Positions 1 to 8,821 of a DNA stretch of 64,000 nucleotides are shown piece by piece. The position numbers and the translations under genes were made by a program. Numbering within the stretch: the stretch's first letter is position 1; each line of letters opens with the position of its first letter. Source of the DNA: Cerasicoccus sp. TK19100 (GTDB lineage: Bacteria; Verrucomicrobiota; Verrucomicrobiia; Opitutales; Cerasicoccaceae); NCBI RefSeq assembly GCF_027257155.1, contig NZ_JAPWDU010000008.1, positions 62,001-126,000 of the forward strand. Direction: 5' to 3'. The notes beneath the pieces are model-generated. The model had not been told where the DNA came from. It was given only the letters and a program-made list of their open reading frames with translations, and did no database searches.

Positions 1-762
1 GCTCGTCACCCTCAGTTTCCCGGGGCCAACCGCGTCCTGCCACTGCGCTTTGAGTAAAGGGCGTCGCGACCACAGTGCGCCCTGATAAGCAAACGCCCCG
101 CAGTTGACCGTGCGTGGCAGGGCCACCGTCAGCGCATCCCAATCCTGACCGGCGCGGAACAGCCAAGGCCCCTTTTCCATCTCGGCGTAGGCCAGGCGCA
201 TGCGCAGGGTCGGCGTCGAGCTACTGTAGTCGCCATAAAAATCCGTTTCGACACGGGCACCGGTCCGCCAGCCATCCCACTGCGGGCCGTTAATCTTCAA
301 GCCGAGCCGCGTCTCGCGCGCAGTAAAGCTCAGTTGACTGTCGCTGGAGGGCCCCTCGGGATAAACGTAGCGCACGAAGTCGCCATTAAAAACGCCATGC
401 GTGTCGTAAGCCATATCCAGCTTCACAAAGCCATACACTTCAAACTGCCAATCGTGGTGCGTAAAGCTGAGGTCCGGGTCAACGGGCGGCGGTTCGGGGG
501 GTGGCAGTTGCTCATTGGCGGCGACTTCCACACTCGGGTTGGTGGGCGGCTCCACGGCGACATACCCTTCCCGCACCGAGCCCAGCTCTCCCCGCAACGA
601 CTTCACCTCCTGCGACAGCTCATCGATCATTTGCTGCTGCGCCTTCAGCATTGCCCGCAGCTCCGCCATCTCCTGTGCACTGTCATCCGCCACCAGCGAA
701 CCCACACCACCGGCCAACAACAGCGCCATCAGCCCAGCCATTCTCTTGCGTGTACTCCACAT
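1..762 (-). CDS. Porin-like outer-membrane protein, 3' end cut by window edge
   Basis: An open frame runs on the minus strand from ATG at 760-762 to the window edge (254 codons). The translation begins with a signal-peptide-like segment (MAGLMALLLAGGVGSLVADD), followed by a heptad-like coiled-coil stretch (residues about 28-65, rich in E, L, Q and K), a proline-rich linker, and then a beta-rich region opening with WQFEVYGFVKLDMAYDT and continuing with RETRLGLKINGP and GARVETDFYGDY. This order of coiled coil and beta-barrel opening strands is typical of DcaP/OprP-like trimeric porins. Such a protein would admit oligosaccharides through the outer membrane, but the substrate cannot be read from the sequence. 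An internal ATG at 739-741, preceded by AAGAGA, is an alternative start. The missing C-terminus lowers certainty. Confidence 0.7.
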   Translation of the reverse strand, partial: MWSTRKRMAGLMALLLAGGVGSLVADDSAQEMAELRAMLKAQQQMIDELSQEVKSLRGELGSVREGYVAVEPPTNPSVEVAANEQLPPPEPPPVDPDLSFTHHDWQFEVYGFVKLDMAYDTHGVFNGDFVRYVYPEGPSSDSQLSFTARETRLGLKINGPQWDGWRTGARVETDFYGDYSSSTPTLRMRLAYAEMEKGPWLFRAGQDWDALTVALPRTVNCGAFAYQGALWSRRPLLKAQWQDAVGPGKLRVTS

Positions 763-956
763 AGAGAACGAAACATAATCTTATCCAAAGAAAACAAAAG
801 ATTAGCTTAGCTCATCTCAGTTTTTTGAAGCAAAGCCAATGCTACTTGTTAGCAGCGCTTTTAGATGACGCCGTTAAATTTAATGGCGCGGATAAAGCTA
901 TTGCCTTCTGGCTCATTCGGATTATCCCAAATCACAACAACACGTATTAAACTGCT

Positions 957-1532
957 ATGCTTAAAAACATCGCCATCGGCTGTGCCGTTCTCTTTTTCGG
1001 TTTTATCGGACTCATCCTCGTGGGCCTTTTCGGCTTGGGCTACGCGATCGAGAAGGGCTACATGCCTGACGCCACCGCGTTGGCCAAGGGAGACATCAAC
1101 CCGCGCTACATCAGCAAGCTGCAAGAGGCCAACATCATCGACGCCGACGAGCAGGTTTACTACATTTACATGGGCGGTTTCCTCTCCGTGCTCGAAGACG
1201 GCAATCTCTTCACCGACAAGCGCGTGATCTCCTACGAGAGCTTCGATGGCCAACTGGATGTTTATGAGGCCACTTATCCCGAGATTCAGTCCCTGGACTT
1301 CGAGCCGGGCGAGTCGTGGATCGATGACTCCATCATCACTGTAAATATGAAGGACGGCGATTGGTTTATCCTGATTGTCAGCGCCGACGGCGGCGACAAG
1401 TCTTTCTACAATAAGCTGGAGGAAACCTGGAAGGCCAAGCGCGGCGAAGACTTCGATGAGGCAGCACCCACTCCTGAAGCCCCCGCTATCGAACCCACCT
1501 CCGAGCCGTCCATGCGCTCGACGGGTTCCTAG
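957..1532 (+). CDS. Hypothetical single-pass membrane protein
   Basis: A 191-residue protein starts at ATG 957. Residues 5-30 form one very hydrophobic segment, so it is a membrane-anchored or lipid-facing protein. The middle (about residues 60-150) alternates short strands, including a YIYMGGFLSVLEDG stretch followed by TDKRVISYE, which resembles the fold of bacterial PH-like (bPH) domains that often follow a membrane anchor. That fold is a guess from the pattern only. The last 25 residues are acidic and proline-rich and probably disordered. It stands alone between divergent and convergent neighbours, and no function can be assigned. Confidence 0.7.
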   Translation: MLKNIAIGCAVLFFGFIGLILVGLFGLGYAIEKGYMPDATALAKGDINPRYISKLQEANIIDADEQVYYIYMGGFLSVLEDGNLFTDKRVISYESFDGQLDVYEATYPEIQSLDFEPGESWIDDSIITVNMKDGDWFILIVSADGGDKSFYNKLEETWKAKRGEDFDEAAPTPEAPAIEPTSEPSMRSTGS

Positions 1533-1557
1533 AGCACTTTTTAACTAACTTAGCCGA

Positions 1558-1983
1558 TCAGGCCGCCAGAGTCCGGATCGTGCGGCTGACGGTGTCGCGC
1601 AAAGCATCCGCCAACGTCGACGAGGCTTGCTCAAATTGCGCGACGAGCTGCTTCGGCGGACGCAGTGGCGCGCCATTGACCTGCAACACCGCGACGGAGT
1701 AACCCACGCGCCCTGCATCTTCATTGATTCCGTTGCCAACCGTCACGTGCGACCAGTAGCCATTGGTATTCCACGTGAGCGCGCGATCGCGGTAACAGAG
1801 CTGAAAGCCGGTCAGCTGCTCCTCATCGTCAAACCAGGCGGTCAACTCCAAGCCGTCGCCACCCCACCAGCGGCGTTTGCCGGGGCCGGGCTCCTGCTTA
1901 ACGTGCTTAAACTCCCGCAACATAATACCGGGCAAACTACCCAGATACCGCCAAAAACGCAATCCATCGGTGATAGGAATCAC
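1558..1983 (-). CDS. Hypothetical protein downstream of ftsB-like gene
   Basis: A 141-residue soluble protein with no signal peptide or membrane segment. The N-terminus (MIPITDGLRFWRYLGSLPG) is followed by a basic, tryptophan-containing stretch and a region with many Trp, Tyr and Phe residues; the C-terminus looks helical. I recognise no family. It lies 31 bp downstream of the FtsB/DivIC-like gene on the same strand, so the two may be cotranscribed. The opposite-strand frame over the same bases is less convincing because it starts inside and runs through without family features. Confidence 0.6.
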   Translation of the reverse strand: MIPITDGLRFWRYLGSLPGIMLREFKHVKQEPGPGKRRWWGGDGLELTAWFDDEEQLTGFQLCYRDRALTWNTNGYWSHVTVGNGINEDAGRVGYSVAVLQVNGAPLRPPKQLVAQFEQASSTLADALRDTVSRTIRTLAA

Positions 1984-2014
1984 CGGTTTTCACAAACCGT
2001 AAACAATCCCCGAA

Positions 2015-2305
2015 TCAGCGGTCGAATTTGAAGATCAGCTCGCCCTCGCGGGAGTAGCCGAGGCGCTCGCGGGCGGCGCGTTCCACCATGTCCGGATTGC
2101 TCTGCAGCTCGGTCAGGTAGGCCTGTTGCGCGGCGTTGTTTTCCTTGAGCTCGATCAGGCGGGCGTGGGCAGCTTCATTGCGCTCCTGGAAAGCCTGATG
2201 TTCGCGCCAGCTCTGCATCAACACCACGCCAAACACCGCACAAGCGCCCGCCAGGGCAACCGCCAAAGCAGGAAGGATGAGTTGATATTTGCGCATTACG
2301 TTCAT
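2015..2305 (-). CDS. FtsB/DivIC-like septum formation protein
   Basis: With the start at ATG 2303-2305 this gives about 96 residues: a short basic N-terminus, one membrane span (LILPALAVALAGACAVFGVV), a coiled-coil (HQAFQERNEAAHARLIELKENNAAQ broken by alanines), and the family-typical ending in which a bitopic protein carries an 'ER.AR..LGY...GE..F' motif (here VERAARERLGYSREGELIF). That architecture is that of the DivIC/FtsB family, bitopic proteins that hold FtsL and FtsQ together in the divisome. A longer frame to 2383 exists, but it adds 26 residues of poor composition ahead of the membrane span. ATG 2294-2296 is another possible start. Confidence 0.8.
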   Translation of the reverse strand: MNVMRKYQLILPALAVALAGACAVFGVVLMQSWREHQAFQERNEAAHARLIELKENNAAQQAYLTELQSNPDMVERAARERLGYSREGELIFKFDR

Positions 2306-2579
2306 AACAGAGCCATTTACGACTGGCTGACTTTGTAAAACAAAGCATCCATTGCCAAGGAAAAAACCCTCGCGTTTATGCATTGTATGACTACCCCTAA
2401 TGACTTCCCGGGCGCACCGCTGCTACCACTACGCGCTCACAACCTGAATGTCGCCATTATTGAAAATTTTGGAAAAAAACTACGCGCTATTGTGCTCGGT
2501 GGGAAATTTCGCTTTAACAGCGCCTAGTTAAGACACCGCTTGGCGACAACCAAGACCGCTAACGACACACGCCAAACTC

Positions 2580-3395
2580 ATGTATCAGGAATTTTTCGGA
2601 CTCAGCGAAATGCCGTTCAACGTGACGCCGGACCCGAAGTTTCTCTACTTGAGTCCCACGCACCAGGACGCGCTGGCGCATTTACGCTATGGGATTCAGG
2701 AGAAAAAAGGCTTCATCGTGCTCACGGGTGAGGTCGGCTGCGGCAAGACCACCCTCTGCCGCACCCTACTGGGCGAGCTCGACGACAAGCCCGAAGTCGA
2801 AACCATCCTCATCCTCAATCCGCGTATTTCCGAGCAGCAGTTGCTCTATAATATCCTGCACGAGCTTGGCGAAAAGATCCCCGAAAGCAGCAATGTCGAC
2901 CTGACGGCCCGCCTCAACGAAGCACTCCTGCAGCGCATTCTGAGCGGCAAAGAAATCGTCATGATTATCGACGAGGCTCAGAATTTATCCTTCGAGGTCA
3001 TGGAGCAGCTCCGCTTGTTGTCCAACCTCGAAACCCACGACCAAAAGCTGCTGCAAATCATCCTCATGGGCCAGCCGGAGCTCAACGAGAAGCTCCGCGA
3101 AAAACGTCTGCGTCAGTTCCGCCAGCGCGTGCTCGTTTACTACGATTTGAGCCAACTGGACCGCACCGAAACGCAGGACTACATTCGCCACCGCCTGACC
3201 ACCGCCGGCAGCAATGGCCGCCCGCGCTTCACCTGGTGGGCCCAGTGGCGCATCCACCGCTACACCCGCGGCACGCCGCGCCTCATCAACAATCTGTGTG
3301 ACAAAGCGCTACTGGCCGCCTATATTCGCGATTCGGAAGAAATCGGCTTTGGCGATGTATCGCGCGCCATCAAAGACCTTAAACGCCTCGGCTAA
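2580..3395 (+). CDS. GspA/ExeA-like AAA ATPase
   Basis: A 271-residue ATPase that opens with MYQEFFGLSEMPFNVTPDP, the hallmark start of the ExeA/GspA family. The Walker A motif is GEVGCGKTT (residues about 51-59), Walker B is IVMIIDEAQNL (about 125-135), and a sensor region follows at LRLLSNLETHDQKLLQIILMGQPEL. Family members power insertion of the type II secretion secretin through peptidoglycan together with GspB/ExeB. This protein ends after the AAA module; the periplasmic peptidoglycan-binding half of Aeromonas ExeA is absent. The GspB-like gene follows after 9 bp, so the two form an operon. Confidence 0.85.
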   Translation: MYQEFFGLSEMPFNVTPDPKFLYLSPTHQDALAHLRYGIQEKKGFIVLTGEVGCGKTTLCRTLLGELDDKPEVETILILNPRISEQQLLYNILHELGEKIPESSNVDLTARLNEALLQRILSGKEIVMIIDEAQNLSFEVMEQLRLLSNLETHDQKLLQIILMGQPELNEKLREKRLRQFRQRVLVYYDLSQLDRTETQDYIRHRLTTAGSNGRPRFTWWAQWRIHRYTRGTPRLINNLCDKALLAAYIRDSEEIGFGDVSRAIKDLKRLG

Positions 3396-3404
3396 CCAAA
3401 CGTC

Positions 3405-4595
3405 ATGTCCCTCATTAACGATGCATTGAAAAAGGCCCAGCGCGAACGCGAGGGCGGCGATAAACCAGCCAAGCAGGACATCCCCAGCGTCGGCGGCAGT
3501 AAGCCACCCCGCCGCAGCGGCAATCCGGCAGACAAGCCCAGCTTTAAAATCGTCCGCGCACTCGTCGTTGGCGGCATGGTGCTGTCGGTGCTGATCGCGT
3601 CGATCGGTATCCTGGTCAACGCGCTCAAGAAAAGCCCACCGCCAGAAGAGCCGCAGATCACCGAAGTGCCCGTCACCATCGTGCCATCGCCCAATTCCGG
3701 CCAGCCGAGCACTGCAACCCCAGCTGCGCCACCGGCGAAGCCAAACGAATCCACCCGCACCGCAGATCGCCTGACTCCGGCCCCCACGCCAGTCACGCCC
3801 CGCATTGAGGCACCGGTCATTGCCCCGCCAAAGGATCAAACAGTCGCCAACATCAACCCGCAAGCCACACCCGCGCCTCAACCCCAATCCGTTGCCCCCA
3901 AGCCTGCCCCCGCACCGGTGCCATCACCGGTTGCCGCGCAACCTACGCCAAAGCCAAGCGCTGTCACCGAGGCGAAGTCTGAGCCCGCGCCGGAGCCAAC
4001 TATCGCCCAAGCAAAACCGGAACCCCCGCCCGCGCCGCAGCCCGTTGCTCCCGCACCCAAGCCTGTCGCCGCTCAACCCGTTTCCACCCCGGCACCCACA
4101 CCCGTTGCCGCAGCTCCGCAGCCGCAGCCAACCCCGGCACCTGCGCCGGAACCCACCACCGTCGCCGCGACAACGCCCCAGCCCGCGCCAGCCGCAACAG
4201 CACCGGTGCCGACACCCAAGCCCGCAGCACCAGTCATCATCCCCCAGGAGCCGATGACGCTAAACCTCGACAGCCAGCCTGCGCCCGAACCCGAGCTACA
4301 GCCAATGCCGCAACAGCCGGTCACCACCACTGCCGAGCCCGAGCCCGCAGCGCCTCAACCGGCCGCCGTCGAGCAGGAGGCGAATCCGAAAATCATTGCC
4401 TTCCTGGAAGCTTCACGCATAACAGGCATCAAGGTTGCAGGAAGCAAAAGCCGCGTGCTGATGAATAATCAAGTGTTCAAGGTGGGCTCGATTGTTGAAG
4501 CCAGCAGCCAACTAAAAATCACCGCTATCAAAACTAACGAAATTCAGTTCGTCGATGAGTCAGGAGTCGAATACCGGAAACAGTTCCAGCGGTAA
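3405..4595 (+). CDS. GspB/ExeB-like proline-rich membrane protein
   Basis: The N-terminus MSLINDALKKAQREREGG is the signature of GspB-type proteins. A membrane span follows at about residues 48-68 (IVRALVVGGMVLSVLIASIG), then roughly 240 residues of proline/alanine/valine-rich low complexity spanning the periplasm, and a folded C-terminal domain of about 70 residues (ITGIKVAGSKSRVLMNNQVF, then VGSIVE). In GspB proteins this last domain contacts the secretin or the GspC-like periplasmic machinery. It lies 9 bp after the ATPase gene, consistent with a GspAB pair. The C-terminal domain is clearly related to that of the next gene product. Confidence 0.75.
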   Translation: MSLINDALKKAQREREGGDKPAKQDIPSVGGSKPPRRSGNPADKPSFKIVRALVVGGMVLSVLIASIGILVNALKKSPPPEEPQITEVPVTIVPSPNSGQPSTATPAAPPAKPNESTRTADRLTPAPTPVTPRIEAPVIAPPKDQTVANINPQATPAPQPQSVAPKPAPAPVPSPVAAQPTPKPSAVTEAKSEPAPEPTIAQAKPEPPPAPQPVAPAPKPVAAQPVSTPAPTPVAAAPQPQPTPAPAPEPTTVAATTPQPAPAATAPVPTPKPAAPVIIPQEPMTLNLDSQPAPEPELQPMPQQPVTTTAEPEPAAPQPAAVEQEANPKIIAFLEASRITGIKVAGSKSRVLMNNQVFKVGSIVEASSQLKITAIKTNEIQFVDESGVEYRKQFQR

Positions 4596-6036
4596 AAAGA
4601 AGCTGGTTCTCCGCAAAAAAGGAGAGTCCAAATCGCCTGAGCCCGCCGCCGAAGAACCGGCGGAAAAGAAGCCCATTCGCATGAGCCTCAAGCGCTCGCC
4701 GGATGAGATCAAGCAGCAGGATGCAGAGCCCGCCAAGGAGCACACGCCTCCCATCGCCCCGGTCTCGACCGACGATGCGCAGCCGCCCATTCCCCCCGCG
4801 GCCCCGGCCGCACCCGAGCCTGAACCGGAGCCGGAAAAGCCCAAGATGAAGCTCGGCCTCAAGCGTGATTCCGAGCCCGAACCGGAGCAAGCTGCGCCCG
4901 AGGAACCGGAACCACCCACCGCTCCCAAGCCACCCGCCCGCCGAACCCCACCGCCTGCCGCGGAGCCCGAAGCCACTGAGCAACCGAAGAAAAAGATAAA
5001 GCTCGGCCTCAAACGCGGTGCCTCCAATGAATCTACCGAGCCGACCCCGCCCAAGGATGACATGAGCTGGGGTCTCTCCGAAGAGGAGCAAAGCGCCTCC
5101 GAAGACATTCCTTCTGCCGGTCCGGCCGTTCCGCAAGCTGGCCCGCCACCGCCGGTTGCCAGATCGAGCACGCCCCCCATGGGTGCTCCCCCCCTGCCTC
5201 CGGCCGCCACCAGTGGGCCTCCCTCTCCTCCTTCGGGTGGGCCTCCGCCACCTCCGGGCACGCCGCCTCCTCCCCCCACTGCTGTTGGCGGGCCACCACC
5301 GCCACCACCAGGCGTTTCGGCACCGCCGATTCCAGGCGTTTCGGCACCGCCGATTCCAGGCGCCGGTGCTCCTCCGCCACCACCGCCCACCGGAGCCAAG
5401 GCTCCACCTCCCATTAAAAAAGCGGCACCGGACTTGGTGGACCAGGAGCTCAGCCAGAAGTCCAGCCACACCAAGCACATCCTGATTGCGGCCGGCATTT
5501 TAATTTTTCTGCTCGTGGCCATTGTCGCAGTGGGTGTCATGCTCTTTTCCGGTGGTAACGATGACGCCACGCCCAAGCAAATCGCGGCGGAAACCACCGA
5601 GGCGAAGAAGCCCGAGCGCATTGCCGACATTCCCAAGAGTTCCATTGATCAGGCCAAGGCCGTCGTTGCCCAAGTAAACGAGAAATCCAGCACCGATGAG
5701 ATTCTCGGCGGCAGCGAGGCAGCCACCACCACCAAAGCAACCACGGAGACGCCTGCCGCACCCACACCGGTAACCGTAGTGCCTGAGCCTGCGCCAATGA
5801 TAGAAGGTCCGCGCGCCGTCGTCTATGATCAGCAGGACCCGGAAGTGCTCGACTGGGTTGAGAATCTTAGCGGTATACAGTTTGGTCGCGGTAAAATGAT
5901 TCTCAACGGCCAAACCTATCAAGCCGGAGCCATCGTCGAGCCGACCATGCAAATACGCTGGATCGGTGAGGACAAGGCGCTCGGCCTGTTGTATTTCGAA
6001 GACGCCAACGGCGTGAAATACGAGAAGGAGTTTTAA
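4555..6036 (+). CDS. Proline-rich bitopic protein, paralogue of preceding GspB-like C-terminus
   Basis: A 493-residue protein. Residues 1-300 are low complexity: short basic blocks KMKLGLKRD, KIKLGLKRG and IRMSLKRS recur as a motif (xLGLKR) between acidic and proline-rich linkers, followed by a polyproline stretch. A membrane span lies at about 305-325 (HILIAAGILIFLLVAIVAVG). The final 65 residues (IQFGRGKMILNGQTYQAGAI...ANGVKYEKEF) match the C-terminus of the preceding protein in layout (VLMNNQVFKVGSIVE...SGVEYRKQFQ). Its start overlaps the previous gene by 41 bp, which suggests translational coupling. It probably works with the GspAB-like pair in envelope secretion, but the long cytoplasmic half is unlike known GspB proteins. 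Confidence 0.65.
   Translation: MSQESNTGNSSSGKKKLVLRKKGESKSPEPAAEEPAEKKPIRMSLKRSPDEIKQQDAEPAKEHTPPIAPVSTDDAQPPIPPAAPAAPEPEPEPEKPKMKLGLKRDSEPEPEQAAPEEPEPPTAPKPPARRTPPPAAEPEATEQPKKKIKLGLKRGASNESTEPTPPKDDMSWGLSEEEQSASEDIPSAGPAVPQAGPPPPVARSSTPPMGAPPLPPAATSGPPSPPSGGPPPPPGTPPPPPTAVGGPPPPPPGVSAPPIPGVSAPPIPGAGAPPPPPPTGAKAPPPIKKAAPDLVDQELSQKSSHTKHILIAAGILIFLLVAIVAVGVMLFSGGNDDATPKQIAAETTEAKKPERIADIPKSSIDQAKAVVAQVNEKSSTDEILGGSEAATTTKATTETPAAPTPVTVVPEPAPMIEGPRAVVYDQQDPEVLDWVENLSGIQFGRGKMILNGQTYQAGAIVEPTMQIRWIGEDKALGLLYFEDANGVKYEKEF
5311..5358 (+). repeat. Exact 24-bp tandem duplication in proline-rich coding region
   Basis: The 24 bases at 5311-5334 are repeated exactly at 5335-5358, each encoding GVSAPPIP. 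The repeat keeps the reading frame and lengthens the polyproline linker ahead of the membrane span. It looks like a recent slippage event and could vary in number between strains. Confidence 0.9.
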
Positions 6037-6071
6037 CGCTGGTCAACCACCGCGTTGCGTCAGCTAGCACC

Positions 6072-6608
6072 TTACTTGGCCAGCGTGTAAGTTTCCACCA
6101 GCTCGGCTGCCAGTTGCACGGAGTCTAAATTGTCGCCATCCACCACGCGGCAGTCTGGCTCATCCGCGCCGGGTATTTCGAGGTCGCGGTATTGCCCATC
6201 GAGCAGCTTGGGATACTTCGCCGGCTGGAAGAAATGCTCCTGGTCTTCCATGAGTCGGCGGGCCGCCCGCAGCTCCGCCAACACACGCGGGATCATTAAA
6301 AAAATAAACTGGCACTCGCCATGGCTACGTAGCGTATCGCGCGTATAGCGGGTCAACGCCGAGCAGGTGATTACCCGCAGCCGGTCGGATGGCCGCTGGG
6401 CAATGCGCACGCCAACGCGGTCGCGCCACACCTGGCGATCCTCTTCGTCGAGCGGCTCGCCGGCCCGCATCTTGGCAATGGCGACGGAGGTATGCATCTC
6501 GTCGCCCTCCAGCACCTGCACGCGAAAGTCCGCCTGCCGCTCGATCTCTTTAGCCAAGGTAGTCTTACCCGTCAGGCAGACCCCACCGATGATCAACGCT
6601 GGCAACAT
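6072..6608 (-). CDS. Gluconokinase-like P-loop carbohydrate kinase
   Basis: A 178-residue P-loop kinase. The Walker A is GGVCLTGKTTLA near residue 8-19. Downstream hallmarks of the gluconokinase family are all present: a KMRAGEPLDEEDRQVW stretch (the usual 'KM..G.PL.D.DR..W'), VITCSALTRYTRDTLR (the 'CSALKR.YRD.LR' motif), and an EHFF segment late in the protein. Gluconokinases phosphorylate D-gluconate to 6-phosphogluconate in the cytoplasm. The usual GVSGSGKST loop is changed to GVCLTGKTT, so the substrate may differ. Its start overlaps the end of the upstream GH57 gene by 16 bp, implying cotranscription with alpha-glucan metabolism. Confidence 0.7.
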   Translation of the reverse strand: MLPALIIGGVCLTGKTTLAKEIERQADFRVQVLEGDEMHTSVAIAKMRAGEPLDEEDRQVWRDRVGVRIAQRPSDRLRVITCSALTRYTRDTLRSHGECQFIFLMIPRVLAELRAARRLMEDQEHFFQPAKYPKLLDGQYRDLEIPGADEPDCRVVDGDNLDSVQLAAELVETYTLAK

Positions 6609-8698
6609 CTGGCGAGATAAACGCGCTCCAACGCGGACTGGCTGACGTTCCCCTTCTGGTCAGTCGCGGTAATGAAGTAACGGCAGTCACCAGCACCAAC
6701 GGGCAGATCGAACACGACGTGATCCGCCGTGCGCGCGGGACCCGTTTCCGAGTGATACGGCGCTTGCTTGCTCGGCTTGATCGTCTTGGCCTTCTTACCT
6801 TTGCATCGCAAAGTAAGCTTCACCTCTTTAAGGCCGGACAAGTCGTAAACGAAGGTGTGGACCTGCGCTTCACGCGGGGCATCAGTCAGGCAGTGGTTAC
6901 CCCAAGTCTTGCCACCCGGATTTTCCGGCATTACCCATGGTGCGAAAATGGTCGGGCCGGTCGAGTCACTTTGCGATACAGAGTTGAGCGCATCGCCGAT
7001 CAAGTGGAGCGCTTTGTTGGCTGCGTTCGTGACCTGCTGGTCCCAATTTTGCTGGCCAGTCCAATACCAATAACAGCTCGTTTCGGCGGTCAGCATGAGG
7101 CGCTGCGCCTCACCAAGCGAAGAGTGGTCGGGCTGTGAATCTTCCAGCGCATGCACGCAGTTTTGCAGCGCAGTCAGCACGGCCCAGCTATTCAAGTCGG
7201 GCGAGTATTGCTGGTCATAGCGGCTGAACCACTTCATGAACTGCGGGTCGCCGTTGTCGGCACCAGCCCAGCTACCGGGCTCCACGTGCACGGCGTTCTT
7301 TGGGTCGGGCGGGAATTGCTCCAGGTAGTCCTTGACCGTGCACAGTTCAAAGCGCGGATCGTTCTGCAGCCACTCCACCATTTGGCGCGTGTTGTGGTCG
7401 TAGTAGCTGTCGGTGCCGCCGCCGTAGTTATCGCCATCGCTATGCAGCAGGAAGAACGGCGGGTGCTCGGGATCGAAGGTGCCGAGCTCGACCATCTGGT
7501 CGTGAATCTGCCCCAGGATGGACGGATATTGCAGCGCACCAAAGCCGCCGCGCGCATCTTCGTTGCCGATGTAGCGCTCAGCCGGGACGCCGATGATCTT
7601 GTGCTCCTTGCCATCCGGGTCGGTGTAAACGATGTACTCCGGGCGCAGCAATGAGGGGCTGATTTTACTCGCCGCCCAGATGTTGTTGAGCTGCTGCCAG
7701 TCGTCGACCGGCGGGTTCACTTGCTCGCTCTGGTTCGGCGGCAGCATGCCCTCCTCGAAGCCGGCGTAGGGATACTCCTGGCAGGCGCGGAAGCGGTGAA
7801 TGCTATCGTAGATGACGGCCTTTATGCCCGCCTCGTTCAGCGCCGGAATCATGCGCACGTGAAACGCCGTCTCCGGCGGGAAAAGCACCTCACTGGCCGG
7901 AGCGCCAAAGGTGGACTCGATCAGCCCACGGTGCCACTCGATCTGTTTGACAATGTTGCGACCCGGGGTGAGCGCCATGAGTGGATGGAAAAAACCGAAA
8001 GCCGTGAAGTCGCAACGCGGATTGCCGAGCGTGGTCTTTTCCTGCGCCACTTCGCGCAATTGATCGGCCCAACCGGGGAAGCCGCCCTTGCCGTTGAGCT
8101 GCTCGATCAGCGAGCCGCTCCAACTGGTGGACAGGCCACCGTGAGGCAAACCGCCATTAATGTAGTGGCGAATCGCCGTGGGAATAAAACTCGAATAAGC
8201 ACCGCGACGCGTACCGAAGATTTCGCCTTTCTCGCCGTCCCAATAATCGGGGTTGGCGGCGTCATAATACGGCTGATGCATATGCTTGTGGATGCCGTAG
8301 AAGATCTTGACCGCGTTCTTGTCGCTAGTTTTAGCGCGTGGCCGCGGCGCAGGCGTTACCTCGAAGTGGCCGAAAGCCTTGATCCAGTCATCGCCACCGG
8401 ACTTGCGCCAGTTGACCTTGCGACAGCCCTCGAACTGCACCTCATAGCGACCCACACCCAGCTTACCCGCGGGCACTTCCAGCTTGTAGACGCCCTTAAT
8501 GTCGTCGCCGGTCAGCTCCTCGCCATTGAAGACGATCTCACCCGCCGGCCCACGCACAATGATCTGTGGAAACGGCACCGCGCCATCCGCCGTGAAAGAA
8601 AGCTCCACCGCCGGCGCGCGACGCGTGTCAGCAGCGGCCTGTACGGACTCCGGCAACTCGGTGGAAACGATGTTCGAGAAAGTGGTTATGGTGCTCAT
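6593..8698 (-). CDS. GH57 family glycoside hydrolase with N-terminal beta domain
   Basis: A 701-residue protein without signal peptide, so likely cytoplasmic. The first 120 residues form a beta-sandwich-like module; the GH57 barrel begins at IFYGIHKHMHQPYYD (conserved region 1, HQP). The motif VLFPPETAFH supplies the expected glutamate nucleophile and LLHSDGDNYGGG the aspartate acid/base region. The helical part near the end carries ETSCYWYWTGQQNWDQ, which the second GH57 of the locus shares in form (ETSCNLYWGKAWVQ). Known GH57 activities are alpha-amylase, 4-alpha-glucanotransferase, amylopullulanase and branching enzyme; the exact reaction cannot be told here. It ends inside the kinase gene start. 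Confidence 0.85.
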   Translation of the reverse strand: MSTITTFSNIVSTELPESVQAAADTRRAPAVELSFTADGAVPFPQIIVRGPAGEIVFNGEELTGDDIKGVYKLEVPAGKLGVGRYEVQFEGCRKVNWRKSGGDDWIKAFGHFEVTPAPRPRAKTSDKNAVKIFYGIHKHMHQPYYDAANPDYWDGEKGEIFGTRRGAYSSFIPTAIRHYINGGLPHGGLSTSWSGSLIEQLNGKGGFPGWADQLREVAQEKTTLGNPRCDFTAFGFFHPLMALTPGRNIVKQIEWHRGLIESTFGAPASEVLFPPETAFHVRMIPALNEAGIKAVIYDSIHRFRACQEYPYAGFEEGMLPPNQSEQVNPPVDDWQQLNNIWAASKISPSLLRPEYIVYTDPDGKEHKIIGVPAERYIGNEDARGGFGALQYPSILGQIHDQMVELGTFDPEHPPFFLLHSDGDNYGGGTDSYYDHNTRQMVEWLQNDPRFELCTVKDYLEQFPPDPKNAVHVEPGSWAGADNGDPQFMKWFSRYDQQYSPDLNSWAVLTALQNCVHALEDSQPDHSSLGEAQRLMLTAETSCYWYWTGQQNWDQQVTNAANKALHLIGDALNSVSQSDSTGPTIFAPWVMPENPGGKTWGNHCLTDAPREAQVHTFVYDLSGLKEVKLTLRCKGKKAKTIKPSKQAPYHSETGPARTADHVVFDLPVGAGDCRYFITATDQKGNVSQSALERVYLARCCQR

Positions 8699-8821
8699 GG
8701 TCTTTAAAAATTGCGCACCAAAGTAATGCCTTCCCGTGGTGAGAGGAAGTCTGGAGTTTGCCCCGGGCGACTTTAGCCAGCGCCGCCGCTAGCCAAGGAA
8801 TTGCGCAATATATTCGCGAAT

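Noticed and set aside
861-1253. Minus-strand 130-codon frame
   Set aside because: It is a shadow of the plus-strand membrane protein gene, with no family features.
5311-5358. 24-bp duplication as a mobile-element footprint
   Set aside because: It is in frame within a proline-rich linker and has no flanking inverted repeats; slippage explains it.
4534-5645. Long minus-strand frames opposite the proline-rich gene
   Set aside because: They are Gly/Arg-rich mirror frames caused by the GC-rich proline codons of the real gene.
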